Assembly: GCA_964016885.1 (NCBI GenBank)
Contig: OZ024743.1
Span: 78,194,374 to 78,258,373 of the forward strand
Direction: 5' to 3'
DNA length: 64,000 nucleotides
Source: Eledone cirrhosa
Lineage: Eukaryota > Mollusca > Cephalopoda > Octopoda > Eledonidae
A model generated the notes under the pieces. The model was not told the DNA's origin. It ran no database searches and saw only the letters and a list, made by a program, of their open reading frames with translations. The position numbers and the translations under genes were made by a program. The first letter of the stretch is position 1; each line of letters starts with the position of its first letter. Below, piece after piece: positions 34,501 to 39,642 of the stretch.

Positions 34501-34596
34501 ATTTCAGGGAGAATAATAAAATGAACAACTGGCGTTGATAAGGACCATAAGTAAAACATTTTTCCAGTAGTAGTTTGATATTAGTAGTTGATATTT
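4385..34596 (-). CDS. SLC22-type major-facilitator transporter, eight exons, start exon not found
   Basis: This is a multi-exon solute carrier of the organic cation/anion transporter family, an integral membrane protein expected in the plasma membrane. The eight exons listed separately have GT-AG boundaries and compatible phases and give 532 complete residues plus a stop; the first codon is completed by an upstream exon that I could not find. Landmarks (numbered from exon 1 as seen): first membrane segment near 22-50; large extracellular loop near 52-123 with four N-glycosylation sequons (NAS, NLT, NNS, NLS) and several Cys; [13 protein letters not shown] at 121-133; GDLADRFGRKP, the MFS loop signature, near 153-163; [10 protein letters not shown] near 269-278; [11 protein letters not shown] near the C terminus. 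Usual family length is 530-580. The substrate cannot be told from sequence. Introns hold most of the mobile elements in the left half of the window. Confidence 0.92.
4688..5005 (+). mobile_element. SINE/LINE-tail fragment ending in (GATGATGGTG)
   Basis: Carries the conserved tail seen many times here: 'acaacatccagtccaaaata', 'ggttggtgttaggaagggca', 'tccagccgtagaaa', 'cccatactagcgtggaa' and 'gacgttaaacgacaatgatg'. It is closest to the insertion at 28020-28315. No tRNA-like head is present. It sits in the last intron of the transporter gene. Confidence 0.8.
5263..5436. repeat. 58-bp minisatellite, three copies
   Basis: Three consecutive 58-bp units start at 5263, 5321 and 5379, each beginning TCTACACACCTCAATATATA; a partial fourth begins at 5437. 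They lie in a wider degenerate 'tacacac/cattatat' tract (5040-5465). Intronic. Confidence 0.9.
5506..5614 (-). CDS. SLC22-like exon 7
   Basis: The 109-bp exon reads [19 protein letters not shown] then [16 protein letters not shown]. This matches the conserved GK....A....IYlytaEl(y/f)PTvvR block of SLC22 helices 10 and 11. Acceptor is ttatgttttag and donor is gtaagt. Confidence 0.94.
6319..6533 (-). CDS. SLC22-like exon 6
   Basis: The 215-bp exon encodes [20 protein letters not shown], equivalent to helix 7 and its following loop, then [20 protein letters not shown] and a further helix ending SNFVPK. Acceptor is ttgttttacag and donor is gtaata. Phase 2 in, phase 1 out. Confidence 0.92.
6620..6815 (-). 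mobile_element. SINE/LINE-tail fragment, reverse orientation
   Basis: Reverse complement of the shared tail: starts with (ATC)n and 'gtttaacgtccatgttccac', then 'cttgcatgggtttgga' and 'agctggatgcccttcctaac'. Confidence 0.8.
6961..8214 (-). mobile_element. Helitron-like element with internal deletion
   Basis: Minus-strand 5' end is TCTATACTATAAAGCTGACA near 8214, and the other end is a GC-rich motif (6961-6996: ggcccgtccggctgg plus cccggctag). The same two end sequences bound a much smaller copy at 42778-42990. Between them is helicase-derived coding sequence (7250-7742) and AT-rich filler. Because the ends are shared by two copies of different size, I read this as one transposition unit. Whether it belongs to classic Helitrons or Helentrons is not decided. 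Confidence 0.65.
7250..7742 (-). pseudogene. Helitron helicase fragments
   Basis: Residues [20 protein letters not shown] and [19 protein letters not shown], followed by [15 protein letters not shown], match the region between the Rep and Pif1-like helicase domains of Helitron polyproteins. Immediately after, from about 7372 downward, the minus strand encodes [20 protein letters not shown], the extreme C-terminal helicase motif. The intervening several hundred residues (Walker A/B, motifs II-V) are missing, and the reading frame shifts. This is a deletion derivative that cannot make active protein. Confidence 0.75.
8606..8810 (-). mobile_element. tRNA-derived cephalopod SINE
   Basis: On the minus strand the box-B-like GTTCAAATC, the core 'ggtcgataaaataaagtacc' and the ending 'gccttgtgcctaaattag' appear in order. 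This matches the squid/octopus SINEs described by Ohshima and Okada as I remember them. The head is degenerate. Confidence 0.85.
8972..9196. mobile_element. piggyBac-like MITE
   Basis: Starts TTAACCCTTTAGCATTTA and ends in a decayed inverted copy (TTAATTGCTAAAGAGATAA). TTAA target sites and CCCTTT-type ends fit piggyBac-derived MITEs. Related copies are at 16553-16769 and 10321-11297. A SINE has inserted in its right end, duplicating 18 bp of it. Confidence 0.65.
9197..9381 (-). mobile_element. SINE with 18-bp target duplication
   Basis: Full-length tRNA-derived SINE on the minus strand. The target duplication AATTGCTAAAGAGATAAT flanks it at 9179-9196 and 9382-9399. That the duplicated target is the end of the MITE shows that the SINE came later. 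Confidence 0.88.
9400..10320. other. AT-rich intron sequence, no gene seen
   Basis: I see no coding homology. From about 9947 a different repeat with a 'ttaaccctttagttaccaac' start may be another MITE family, but I could not define its other end. Confidence 0.5.
10383..11131 (+). mobile_element. Helitron-like insertion carrying a LINE tail fragment
   Basis: Inserted in the MITE. The 3' end has a strong hairpin (11091-11129: CTAGCAGAAAACCACC, loop, GGTGGTTTTTCTGCTAG) ending in CTAG, the CTRR-type Helitron terminus. Its 5' part shares 'gattcacttctttaac' and 'caaatgtcaacacttcc' with the Helitron at 8.0 kb (inverse orientation). The LINE-derived fragment at 10728-10955 lies inside. Confidence 0.55.
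10728..10955 (-). pseudogene. C-terminal tail of a LINE polyprotein
   Basis: Minus-strand reading [18 protein letters not shown], then [20 protein letters not shown], resembles the conserved VET.G......L and QRiSiaiqRGNA.S tail of many LINE polyproteins, from memory of that family. A second copy in the opposite orientation is at 33542-33690 with [16 protein letters not shown]. No RT domain is present, so it is an isolated fragment. Confidence 0.55.
11776..12003 (+). pseudogene. LINE C-terminal scrap followed by (GAA)n
   Basis: Translations contain [32 protein letters not shown] and PPRPSQEEE, similar to the GRP..RW.D.......DR..W end of many LINE proteins. A (GAA)n run at 11968-12003 follows. 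Frames are broken. Confidence 0.45.
12291..12515 (+). mobile_element. SINE/LINE-tail fragment
   Basis: Contains 'aaaagcacccagtccacc', 'attaggaagggcatccagct' and 'gtctaacccatacaagcatg', the shared tail. It is diverged and lacks a head. Confidence 0.75.
12530..13380. other. Intron: TG-rich tract, then possible old LINE scrap
   Basis: 12550-12745 is a degenerate TGTG/GTAT tract. 12900-13150 resembles a decayed LINE end on the minus strand, but frames are too broken to assign. Confidence 0.4.
13403..13672 (-). CDS. SLC22-like exon 5 (central cytoplasmic loop)
   Basis: The 270-bp exon starts [19 protein letters not shown], the hallmark PESPRWL of sugar/organic-ion transporters, followed by a Lys/Glu-rich cytoplasmic loop (residues about 285-335) and the start of helix 7 ([13 protein letters not shown]). 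Acceptor is ...tattccag and donor is gtaagt. The loop is charged and Asn-rich, with many possible Ser/Thr phosphorylation sites. Confidence 0.93.
14190..15345 (-). mobile_element. LINE 3' end with duplicated tail, reverse orientation
   Basis: Minus strand at 14825-14586 encodes [20 protein letters not shown] and [20 protein letters not shown], the C terminus of the same LINE family as 20.8 kb. The tail motif 'ccatgctagcatgggttaga' occurs twice (14210 and 14360), and 'agctggatgccctaatgtga' and its relatives recur, so the tail has been amplified or rearranged. All frames are interrupted. Confidence 0.7.
15346..16010. other. Intron, nothing recognised
   Basis: AT-rich sequence with short TA runs. 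No coding or repeat match that I can support. Confidence 0.5.
16014..16182 (-). CDS. SLC22-like exon 4
   Basis: The 169-bp exon encodes [14 protein letters not shown], corresponding to the family's conserved E(L/F)....RT segment, then two hydrophobic helices ending INLFFW. Acceptor is tttattttacag and donor is gtaagt. It ends with two bases of a Lys codon completed by exon 5. Confidence 0.92.
16215..16552 (+). pseudogene. LINE C-terminal fragment, another subfamily
   Basis: [20 protein letters not shown] and [17 protein letters not shown] correspond to the W.GHvlRm....w......gkRgrGRPk..W conserved C terminus of RTE-like LINE proteins. It is more diverged from the 20.8 kb family. The intact stretch is 83 residues. 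Confidence 0.6.
16553..16769. mobile_element. piggyBac-like MITE, about 217 bp
   Basis: TTAA at both ends (16553-16556 and 16766-16769), with inverted ends ACCCATTAGCATTTA and GAATGCTAAAGC. Internal sequence matches the inverted copies at 8972-9196 and 11132-11297. Confidence 0.72.
16939..18499. mobile_element. TIR DNA transposon, 1.56 kb, TAA target duplication
   Basis: Inverted termini CACTGTGTAACA (16939-16950) and CACCGTGTAACA (reverse of 18488-18499) match at 11 of 12 positions. TAA lies directly outside on both sides (16936-16938, 18500-18502). Subterminal T-rich and 'ttcctgg' blocks also appear in mirrored order. A decayed gene occupies 17530-18240. CAC-type ends with a 3-bp target suggest a CACTA/CMC-like superfamily, but that is only inference. 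Confidence 0.65.
17530..18240 (+). pseudogene. Transposon-linked protein, GERFHQD family, one frameshift and one stop
   Basis: Encodes [39 protein letters not shown], then [40 protein letters not shown] and [19 protein letters not shown], ending RKSSHF plus TGA. I recognise this as a protein family repeated in many invertebrate genomes and usually unnamed. The frame is broken by one extra A in the poly-A run at 17817-17822 and by TGA at 17947-17949; otherwise it is well preserved. Its position inside a TIR-bounded unit suggests a transposase or a passenger. The protein function is not known to me. Confidence 0.65.
18645..18905 (-). mobile_element. LINE-tailed SINE, reverse orientation, head missing
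   Basis: Minus strand matches the complete SINE at 41789-42215 from its 'aagacactttatttc' segment through 'ctggatgcccttcctaaca' to (GATG)n. The tRNA-like head is absent. Confidence 0.75.
18945..19943 (+). pseudogene. LINE reverse transcriptase, 3' half
   Basis: Translation includes [21 protein letters not shown] (catalytic YADD), the zinc-ribbon or PHD-like Cys/His cluster [18 protein letters not shown] and [19 protein letters not shown], then [13 protein letters not shown] and [20 protein letters not shown]. One Cys of the second pair is changed ([11 protein letters not shown]), so the finger may not fold. It ends in 'gcggacgtaaaatgatgatg', the family tail. Stops accumulate after 19588. Confidence 0.85.
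19971..20704. repeat. Foldback repeat: near-identical inverted arms of about 275 bp
   Basis: 19971-20249 is repeated inverted at 20434-20704 with only a few differences plus one 7-8-bp insertion. The spacer (20250-20433) contains 'caaattagtaccattgaaca', which recurs directly after the right arm (20715-20767) together with 'caccatgtatatttcc'. No coding sequence. Confidence 0.85.
20793..22255 (+). pseudogene. LINE reverse transcriptase, best-preserved copy
   Basis: A single frame runs from 20793 to 22255 broken only by TGA at 21761-21763. RT blocks: [71 protein letters not shown]4HC3-like finger follows: [35 protein letters not shown]. The C-terminal region has [20 protein letters not shown] and [16 protein letters not shown] and [16 protein letters not shown]. 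The endonuclease and the 5' half are absent. The stop occupies the place of an Arg seen in a sister copy (CGA to TGA). This class is often labelled endonuclease-reverse transcriptase; an RTE-like clade is likely but unproven. Confidence 0.88.
22256..22617 (+). mobile_element. 3' tail of the 20.8-kb LINE
   Basis: Non-coding tail with 'aaaagcacccagcactcact', 'gaggttggtgttaagaaggg', 'catccagctgtagaaatcaa', 'acccatgctagcgtggaaga' and (GATGAT)n. The same tail ends the SINE at 41789-42215. Confidence 0.88.
22778..22932 (-). CDS. SLC22-like exon 3
   Basis: The 155-bp exon begins [17 protein letters not shown] (second half of the MFS loop 2-3 signature and a membrane helix) and ends [11 protein letters not shown]. 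Acceptor is ...ccctatag and donor is gtaagtt. The 9.8-kb intron upstream holds the R4/Dong-like LINEs. Confidence 0.92.
23265..24050 (-). mobile_element. LINE 3' region with tail, reverse orientation
   Basis: Starts with the reverse of the tail ('tacagctggatgcccttcct', 'gccaaccacatttacagtgt') followed by several 'cactttacagtgtgggctgg'-like echoes, and ends with LINE C-terminal sequence on the minus strand (23820-24050). Frames are lost. Confidence 0.65.
24064..24145. repeat. Helitron-associated fragment
   Basis: Inverted match to 7741-7815, sharing 'cccgttaagggtgaaagcag' and 'cttaaactttaatctgttat'. Confidence 0.6.
24394..24800. repeat. Two direct repeats of about 120 bp, 292 bp apart
   Basis: Units starting at 24394 and 24686 share 'ttctgtccacactttgaaaa', 'gttctgtata', 'tattttcgaaataaa' and 'ggtatattct', followed by a CT-rich part. 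Confidence 0.75.
24862..26400 (+). pseudogene. LINE reverse transcriptase copy, decayed
   Basis: Starts at [14 protein letters not shown] and contains [39 protein letters not shown] and [10 protein letters not shown], then shifts frame at 25195. The zinc finger region and [20 protein letters not shown] remain readable. The family tail at 26160-26400 ends in (ATT)n. Many stops; non-functional. Confidence 0.83.
26395..27483 (-). mobile_element. R4/Dong-like LINE copy I, 5'-truncated, C-terminal 299 codons open
   Basis: The frame 27483-26584 holds the end of an RT polyprotein: the CCHC-type finger [18 protein letters not shown] and a restriction-like endonuclease core [20 protein letters not shown] with CPFDTRV, followed by VPIVIGALG. 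This order (RT, finger, PD-(D/E)XK nuclease) is that of R2/R4-type LINEs. The 3' untranslated region ends at an (AAT)n tract on the minus strand (26416-26394), the kind of site used by Dong-type elements. The frame is intact as far as it goes, with one (AAT)n expansion giving an Asn run. Confidence 0.8.
27555..28019 (-). pseudogene. R4/Dong-like restriction-like endonuclease
   Basis: Reads [20 protein letters not shown], then [16 protein letters not shown], the RPD....(L/I)ID core of the PD-(D/E)XK-like nuclease, and ends [14 protein letters not shown]. It aligns residue by residue with copy I. Confidence 0.78.
28020..28315 (+). mobile_element. SINE/LINE-tail insertion within R4/Dong copy II
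   Basis: Shares 'acaacatccagtccgaaa', 'ggttggtgttaggaagggca', 'tccagccgtagaaaacccgc', 'cccatgcaagcatggaatat' and (GATGAT)n with 4688-5005. It interrupts coding sequence that is continuous in copy I. Confidence 0.85.
28316..28473 (-). pseudogene. R4/Dong-like finger segment, cut by SINE insertion
   Basis: Encodes [20 protein letters not shown] and [20 protein letters not shown], the CCHC finger matching copy I, and then runs into the SINE's (GAT)n end. Confidence 0.75.
28803..30101 (-). pseudogene. R4/Dong-like reverse transcriptase domain
   Basis: 432 open codons. Blocks: [80 protein letters not shown] (first catalytic Asp), [20 protein letters not shown] and [16 protein letters not shown] (YMDD in place of YADD), then [11 protein letters not shown] and a thumb. 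FYMDDLKL and [13 protein letters not shown] are typical of the R4 group as I remember it. Frame is intact within this block. Confidence 0.82.
30913..31488 (-). pseudogene. R4/Dong-like LINE N terminus with Myb-like domain
   Basis: 191 open codons. [20 protein letters not shown] and [12 protein letters not shown] have the spaced Trp pattern of a Myb-like DNA-binding domain, which in R2/R4-type proteins recognises the target. Many charged residues follow. The reading frame stops at 30913; the next block is in another frame. Confidence 0.6.
31489..32530. other. 5' flank of the R4/Dong copy and intron sequence
   Basis: 31500-31640 is GC-richer than its surroundings ('ctccgccggccgccatcccg') and may be the LINE 5' untranslated region. 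31970-32050 is a GTGGTGGC-rich degenerate repeat. I see no gene. Confidence 0.4.
32536..32620 (+). mobile_element. SINE 3' end
   Basis: Contains 'ggggtcgataaaataaagta', 'ccagtaatacactgggtaat' and 'gccttgtgccaaaagtagaa', followed by (ATT)n. Confidence 0.85.
32691..32794 (-). CDS. SLC22-like exon 2
   Basis: The 104-bp exon reads [19 protein letters not shown], then [15 protein letters not shown]. The donor is gtaaga beyond 32691 and the acceptor is ...cttacag. It joins exon 1 in phase 0 (VSE-FDL) and ends with two bases of the Arg in the GDLADR-FGRKP motif. Confidence 0.93.
32935..33390 (+). pseudogene. LINE C-terminal region
   Basis: Reads [40 protein letters not shown] and [13 protein letters not shown], the conserved end of the 20.8-kb LINE family, with a (GATGAT)n end. 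One 84-codon open stretch. Confidence 0.75.
33481..34160 (-). mobile_element. SINE split by a 0.5-kb insertion
   Basis: The two halves, 33481-33535 and 34032-34160, together make one reverse-orientation SINE ('gatttgaactcaaagcataa', 'gaccctgtaaggatgaaagg'). Confidence 0.75.
33536..34031. mobile_element. Insertion in a SINE carrying a LINE-tail fragment
   Basis: 33542-33690 (plus strand) encodes [20 protein letters not shown] and [20 protein letters not shown], about 90% identical to 10728-10880 in opposite orientation. The remaining 340 bp is unrecognised. Confidence 0.6.
34226..34596 (-). CDS. SLC22-like exon 1 as seen (N-terminal segment and extracellular loop)
   Basis: The 371-bp exon has acceptor ...tttcag before 34596 and donor gtgagt at 34225-34219. 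It starts in codon position 2, so an upstream exon must supply one base and the start Met. It encodes 123 complete residues: a [17 protein letters not shown] segment equivalent to the conserved GryQ..lf start of the first membrane helix, then a Cys- and sequon-rich loop ending FSSTVSE. An in-frame ATG at 34613-34615 lies upstream of the acceptor, in the intron, and is not a convincing start. Confidence 0.9.
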
Positions 34597-35050
34597 CTGA
34601 AATTAGAAATAACAAATGTTAAAAATCATATAATCTAGAATAGTATCTATAATCTATCATATTATATCTGCTGGCATACGTATGTTATGTGGTTTAACGG
34701 AAAGGAAAAAAAGAAAGAGAAAAGAGTGTTTATTGGAGGTTTATAACAGTGCGAGGCAGAAGAAAGGGAACGCTATCTACTAACAGTATGTTTGGAAGAT
34801 TTGGTAAATATTTATTCTTTTGCTGGGTTCTTTCATTAGACTGCAGTCATGCTGGGGCAGTGGCTTGAGAAGATTTAGTTGATAATATAAACCTCAGTAC
34901 TTATTTTTTCAAGTCTGGTACTTATTTTAGAAATTTATTTTTTCAAACATCCAGATATGATCACCCCCTCCCCCTCCAACCCACCAACATCCACATCCAC
35001 ACACACACACACACACACATACATACAAATCTCATTATTGCATAGTAGAT
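34597..35050. other. Upstream flank or intron, nothing recognised
   Basis: A start exon for the transporter should lie upstream of 34596. I found no ATG-containing stretch with a convincing donor here. 34999-35020 is (CA)n. Confidence 0.5.
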
Positions 35051-35054
35051 AAGG

Positions 35055-35250
35055 GCAGTGGATTGGCAGTATCGGTAGAGTGTCAGACAATATGCTTTGC
35101 GGTATATAATAGTTAGGTTCCTTTCTGTTCTGAGTTCAAATCCTGCTGAGGTTAGCTTTGTCTTTCGTCCTTATGGGGTTGATAAAATAATGTATCAGTC
35201 ATAAACTGGGGTCTGTTTAATCGACTTTCTCCTTCGCTTCAAATTTCTGC
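35055..35250 (+). mobile_element. tRNA-derived cephalopod SINE
   Basis: The tRNA-like head 'attggcagtatcggtagagt' is followed by box B GTTCAAATC and the core 'ttatggggttgataaaataa', ending 'aatcgactttctccttcg'. This is the most complete plus-strand copy of this SINE. Confidence 0.88.
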
Positions 35251-35459
35251 AGTGTATGGTCAAAGGTTCCTGTTATATTGACGACAACACAACAACAATA
35301 ACAACAACAGCAATATGACTGCTTCTTAATTTGGTACCATTAATAGCAGACACAGAAAAGGAAGATGACTGTAAAATCAACAGCAGTAGTAACAGACACA
35401 AGAAAGATGTGTTGTATGTAAGGACTAGCAACTCCTGATGAAGTCGTAGGGAGTGGGTG

Positions 35460-35925
35460 AGTATAGAGGCGTTTAACAATTCATAAAGATGGATAACTCC
35501 TCTGACCTATTTTCTGTCAGGCGTAAACACCTCTGACCTGTGTTTAGCATCTCCCAAGGGGTTGGTCTGTCGAGCGTAAACAACTTACCACGGCTTATCC
35601 CAGAGGCGGGAAAGCTCAGATTCGGTTTCGAATCTTCGCCGCCGTTATACATCTCATCCATTTCTTCCTGTAATATGGTATCTGCAAGACACAACACAAC
35701 TTATATACTATATCGTATTCTCTGATACATGCATTCACGTAGCTCGTAGAGCTACCAATTTAATGTAGCGACGGTTTATGTTATAAATAATATTGTTCGA
35801 TGCGATGTGCAAATCGAATATTGTTATTGTAAAATAAACAGTTAACAACTCAATCATGGCATTATTCTTTTCATCAAAACTACCATACAAAGAATACAAC
35901 CTATCCGTTACAGATCTCAAAAGAA
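35460..35925. mobile_element. LTR-like repeat, rearranged copy
   Basis: 35697-35925 matches 62215-62430 in the same direction ('cacgtagctcgtagagctac' against 'tacgtggctcgaagagccac'; 'ggcattattctttt'). 35460-35645 matches 61735-61865 in the opposite direction ('ggttggtctgtcgagcgtaa', 'cagattcggtttcgaatctt'). So the unit has an internal inversion relative to 61.7-62.4 kb. Confidence 0.7.
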
Positions 35926-36030
35926 TGAAAGGCAAAGTTGACCTAGGGAAGATTTGAACTCAGTGCATAGTGAGCTGGAAACACATACTGCAAAACATTC
36001 TATCTAATGCTTTAATGACTCTACGAATTC
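35926..36030 (-). mobile_element. SINE head fragment
   Basis: 'agaatgaaaggcaaagttga', 'gatttgaactcagtgcatag' and a decayed head; the rest is missing at the junction with the LTR-like repeat. Confidence 0.7.
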
Positions 36031-36039
36031 ACCAATATA

Positions 36040-36770
36040 AGGTACATGCCTGTAGAATCAAGACAGCAGATTCAACTAGTGTAATTATTTGAAAGTTTAA
36101 TTAATTAGATTTATATTTTAAACTCCGGTAAAATACAGCAAATTAATACATTTCTTAGGTTAATATACCAACATTTGTAGAAGTAAATTATTATTACAAT
36201 AATTAGTTTGTAAAATCTTAAGATGTGTTAATCAAATGACAGGTATAAACAGAAATTAAATTAATCACCTGTATTTAATTGGTTCCCTGTTTTTCGTTGA
36301 TATACTTCAATTTCAGTCATGTTTAATACACAGTTTTTTTTTTACCTAGAAGAATACTTCAGAGAAGCAAAACAGCAATTAACTCTTGCTACTATATATT
36401 TTATGATATATTTATAAATACAGAATAGAGGCTTTACCTCACATAATATCTCACATAACATTTACAATACTCTTTATATACTATTGTATTTTCACAGTAA
36501 AGGCTTTACCTCACATAACATTTACATTACTCTCTATATATTTTTCGCCACGTGTTGACACGAGGGAAAAAAAAAAAATAACAAATCGACGTTGGATGAC
36601 AGTAAGCACATCCAAACTATAAAACAGCAACATACACACCTATCTATATGTAGCATACACATATATACACACAAAGTGAAAATAAATCAGACTATTTAGT
36701 GTGAGAGACTATACTAAAAGTATCGTAAACTCCAGTAAAACCACTGACTTCATTTCTGTTTAACATGGGT
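36040..36770. other. AT-rich, with partial MITE copies
   Basis: 36430-36540 repeats 'aggctttacctcacataa' twice, matching the interior of the piggyBac-like MITE. No gene seen. Confidence 0.5.
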
Positions 36771-36820
<50 letters not shown>

Positions 36821-36862
36821 CTTTTTTTTTTTAATTATACATACATGCGCAGATCCTTTGGG

Positions 36863-36910
<48 letters not shown>

Positions 36911-37060
36911 AACGAGTAAGACCCCGACGGCTGAGCTCAAGCCGTTTCGACGGCTAATTCTATTTACCCACTCTACTACCCTAAGTATTGAGTACTTTGG
37001 TGCGTTATGGTCCACCTGGTTCCTTACCACATTTCCTTCGTTATATATATATATATATAC
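36771..37060. repeat. (TA)n tracts around a 130-bp unique block
   Basis: (TA)n at 36773-36816, 36866-36908 and 37042-37060. A 30-bp 'attatacatacatgcgcaga' unit at 36833 recurs at 37360. Confidence 0.8.
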
Positions 37061-37529
37061 ATACTTTTTTTTTTTTTAATTAAATAAATAATATTATAAA
37101 TGCTTCGGTAACACTATAAAGGATGATACAATGAAAGATATATTCTTTTAATGTTACAATATTAAAGAAAATGTAAAGGAAGGGGTGAACAACGGAGCCA
37201 ACACCAGAGCAAAAGACAGCAACGTCGCGAGTACTGGGCAACCTCTCTAATGATTTTTGAGGCAAGCCAGCACACTCTCGACGTTGCCTCCGGGTGATGG
37301 CGAGGATGATGCGCTGAAACAGCCAAGCACCCTTGCGAGATTCGCCAGTCGAGCCTAATTATACATACATGCGCAGATCCTTTTGTACACACACACAATA
37401 TTTAGGAAAACGGAAACAAAAATACACAAAAAACAAACATTTTATTGCTATCGTAATCAATTGTGCTAAACCTATATTGTTTAGATTCTGTGTTTTTCTA
37501 TGGATGGGCAGAAATAATAAACTTGCCAT

Positions 37530-38780
37530 GGTGATATCTATGGATGAAGTTTTCGACAAAACTGGTCGATGTTCCAAAATAGAGCATTGTCCAGAAAATC
37601 ACACCTGCCATATTTGTACGGAACCCGAAAACTCGTTCCGTAATCGCTGGGTCGAATGTGGAACCTGTCACATCACTGTCTTCTTTCAATGCGCCACAGG
37701 TTTCCGGAGGATCCCAGGCCCCAAAAAGAGACATCATATTGCCATGATGGATGGACTCTGGGAGATGGTCCAGCTAAAATCTTGGTCCTTTCAGTGCCTG
37801 GCCTGTGTGCCTGTCTCCACCAATGTTATTGAAAAACAACAACAACAAAAAAAAAACGATGACTGTATCTTCCTCTACCATTGTTACTGAGCAACGGCAA
37901 AAACCTATGACACTGGCTTCTGCTGCTATTCCTGTGGAAGAACATCAGAAACAACAACAACCCTTTGTCTTCCGCTCCCAGTACATCTCGACACCAACAA
38001 CCGACGACTGTCTTCCTCTACCATTCCCGTGGAGGAACATCATCATCATCGTCATCAACAACAGCAACAACAACAACAACAGCGGCAGCAGCAGCAACAA
38101 CAACAGCAACAACAACAACAACAACAACAGCAGCAACAGCAACAACAACAACAACAACAACAACAATCACCAGTACAGATTTTGCAGAATTGCAACAAAT
38201 GATTTCTGCTTTAAGAAGGGAAGTAACAGGAATAAAGGCAAGCATTCGGGTAGAACCCCACAATGCCTTGCTAAAGAATCTCCCTGTACCTCTTGCCGTA
38301 TCTGGGTACACTGAGAAGACCGCAGAATCTGCTACCCATGAAGTAATTGCCATTGGGGTACCAGAAGACAAGGCTGATCTTCAGGCATTTGCTACCAGCT
38401 CAGCCAAAGACCTAGGCTGTGTTCCCCCAAAGGGTGCTCCCCGCCTTGGTAGACCTGGTCCAAAATCCAGACTGATCAGGCTGTCTTTTCGGACCCGGAC
38501 GAGGCAATTTCATATCATCTGGCCTCTGTTAAAGCTGGGCGTGAAAATCGGATTACCTTCCGAACACGCTCAGGCCTACCACCTGATGTACGTTCAAAGC
38601 TACGTGCTGCAGCTTCCTTGAATCGGAACTCAGCACAACATGAAAGTTTTAGTCTGCGTGATGATGGGCAGATCTGGAGGTTTGTTAAGGCTGGTGAAAC
38701 GTGGAAGAGAGATACCAGCTGGTCTGAGTGCGCTCTACCCACAATAACTGGCAATGAAAAAACTGCAACAACTCTGGGAA
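37530..38780 (+). pseudogene. CR1/Jockey-like LINE ORF1
   Basis: Early segment CHICTEPENSFRNRWVECGT followed by CHITVFFQCATGF has the Cys/His spacing of the PHD-like finger found in ORF1 of CR1-type LINEs. A Thr/Ser/Gln-rich run encoded by (CAA)n (38057-38166) follows, then a coiled-coil-like stretch (DFAELQQMISALRREVTGI) and an RRM-like C terminus (RLGRPGPKSRLIRLSF; after a +1 or -1 shift FRTRSGLPPDVRSKLRAAA and RDDGQIWRFVKAGETWKRD). Role: RNA-binding particle protein. At least three frame breaks make it inactive. Confidence 0.7.
38057..38166 (+). repeat. (CAA/CAG)n tract within LINE ORF1
   Basis: About 110 bp of CAA with interspersed CAG and CGG triplets. Confidence 0.95.
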
Positions 38781-38839
38781 ACTAAACCAGAACAACCTGC
38801 CATCCTCTATACACCATCATAAACTGAAAGCAGGGTACA

Positions 38840-39572
38840 AATTGTTGTCCTTAAATGCTCGCAGTTTATGCAACAAGATGCATCTGTTTAACTCCTACGT
38901 CAGTAGCATCGACCCTGACTTCATCACAGTCACGGAAACATAGGCATATTCCTTACTCTGTGATGGGGTTTTCAGCATTACTGGGTACAACCTTTTCCGC
39001 AAGGACCGCATTAATCGCCGTGGTGGTAGTGTAATGGTCTACGTTCGTTCAAACCTTTCGGTAATTCCTTGCGTCGAATCACAAGAAGAAGTTTTTTCTG
39101 TGACATATGTATGACCATGTCAACACTTCTGCTTGGTGTTGTTTATTGCTCCCCAAACTACCATCAGGACACACAGCTTTGCGATATCCTCAGAGCTGCT
39201 GCCAGGAAAACAGCCACTTATGTGTTTATTGCAGGTGACCTCAATCATCCTGAGATAGATTGGGAAACCTTTGGTTGGCCACAAAGTGCAAACGATTTCC
39301 TTGAGCTAGTGCTGGACTCAAACTGGTCACAAGTAGTCACCTCTCCAACAAGAGGTGACAACACTTTGGACCTGCTCTTCACCACTACTCCTGAAGTGGT
39401 TATCAGTTGTACTACTGAGGAACCTCTAGGCGACTCTGATCATGCTATGATCATTGCCAATCTGGCTCTTGCTGGCCGCAACAAAAACCGGAACCATCTC
39501 CAATCTGCTTGCTTTGATTGGAAGAAAGCAGATTGGAACTTGACCTGCACTGAGCTACAGCGCCCAAACTGA
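38840..39572 (+). pseudogene. CR1/Jockey-like LINE endonuclease (EEP) domain
   Basis: YKLLSLNARSLCNKMHLFNS starts the domain (N of the LNA motif), DFITVTET is interrupted by TAG at 38941-38943, then VVYCSPN, FIAGDLNHPEIDWE (catalytic GDLN) and GDSDHAMIIANL (SDH motif). Catalytic motifs are mostly intact, but the frame shifts near 39095. Apurinic-type nuclease that nicks target DNA in active relatives. Confidence 0.8.
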
Positions 39573-39642
39573 CATGAGTTCTATAACTCTGGAGATGTGA
39601 ACACTATACTCCAGAGCATCCTGGACTCAATATAGATAGCGT

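Noticed and set aside
34597..34615. ATG at 34613-34615 as the start of the transporter
   Set aside because: It lies upstream of a strong splice acceptor that joins the exon in a partial codon, so it is intronic.
35473..35697. A 74-codon minus-strand frame as first exon of the transporter
   Set aside because: The region matches the LTR-like repeat at 61.7-62.4 kb and has no convincing donor to the exon at 34596.
36765..37079. Reading frames of Ile-Tyr or His-Thr repeats here and at 44.6-45.2 and 49.4-49.9 kb
   Set aside because: They are translations of (TA)n and (TG)n microsatellites with no other protein signal.
37080..37398. Minus-strand frames with Cys and Leu runs
   Set aside because: Short, no family resemblance, overlapping the repeat next to the LINE ORF1.
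37945..38166. Leu-run or Val-run protein on the minus strand
   Set aside because: Artefact of the (CAA)n tract in LINE ORF1.
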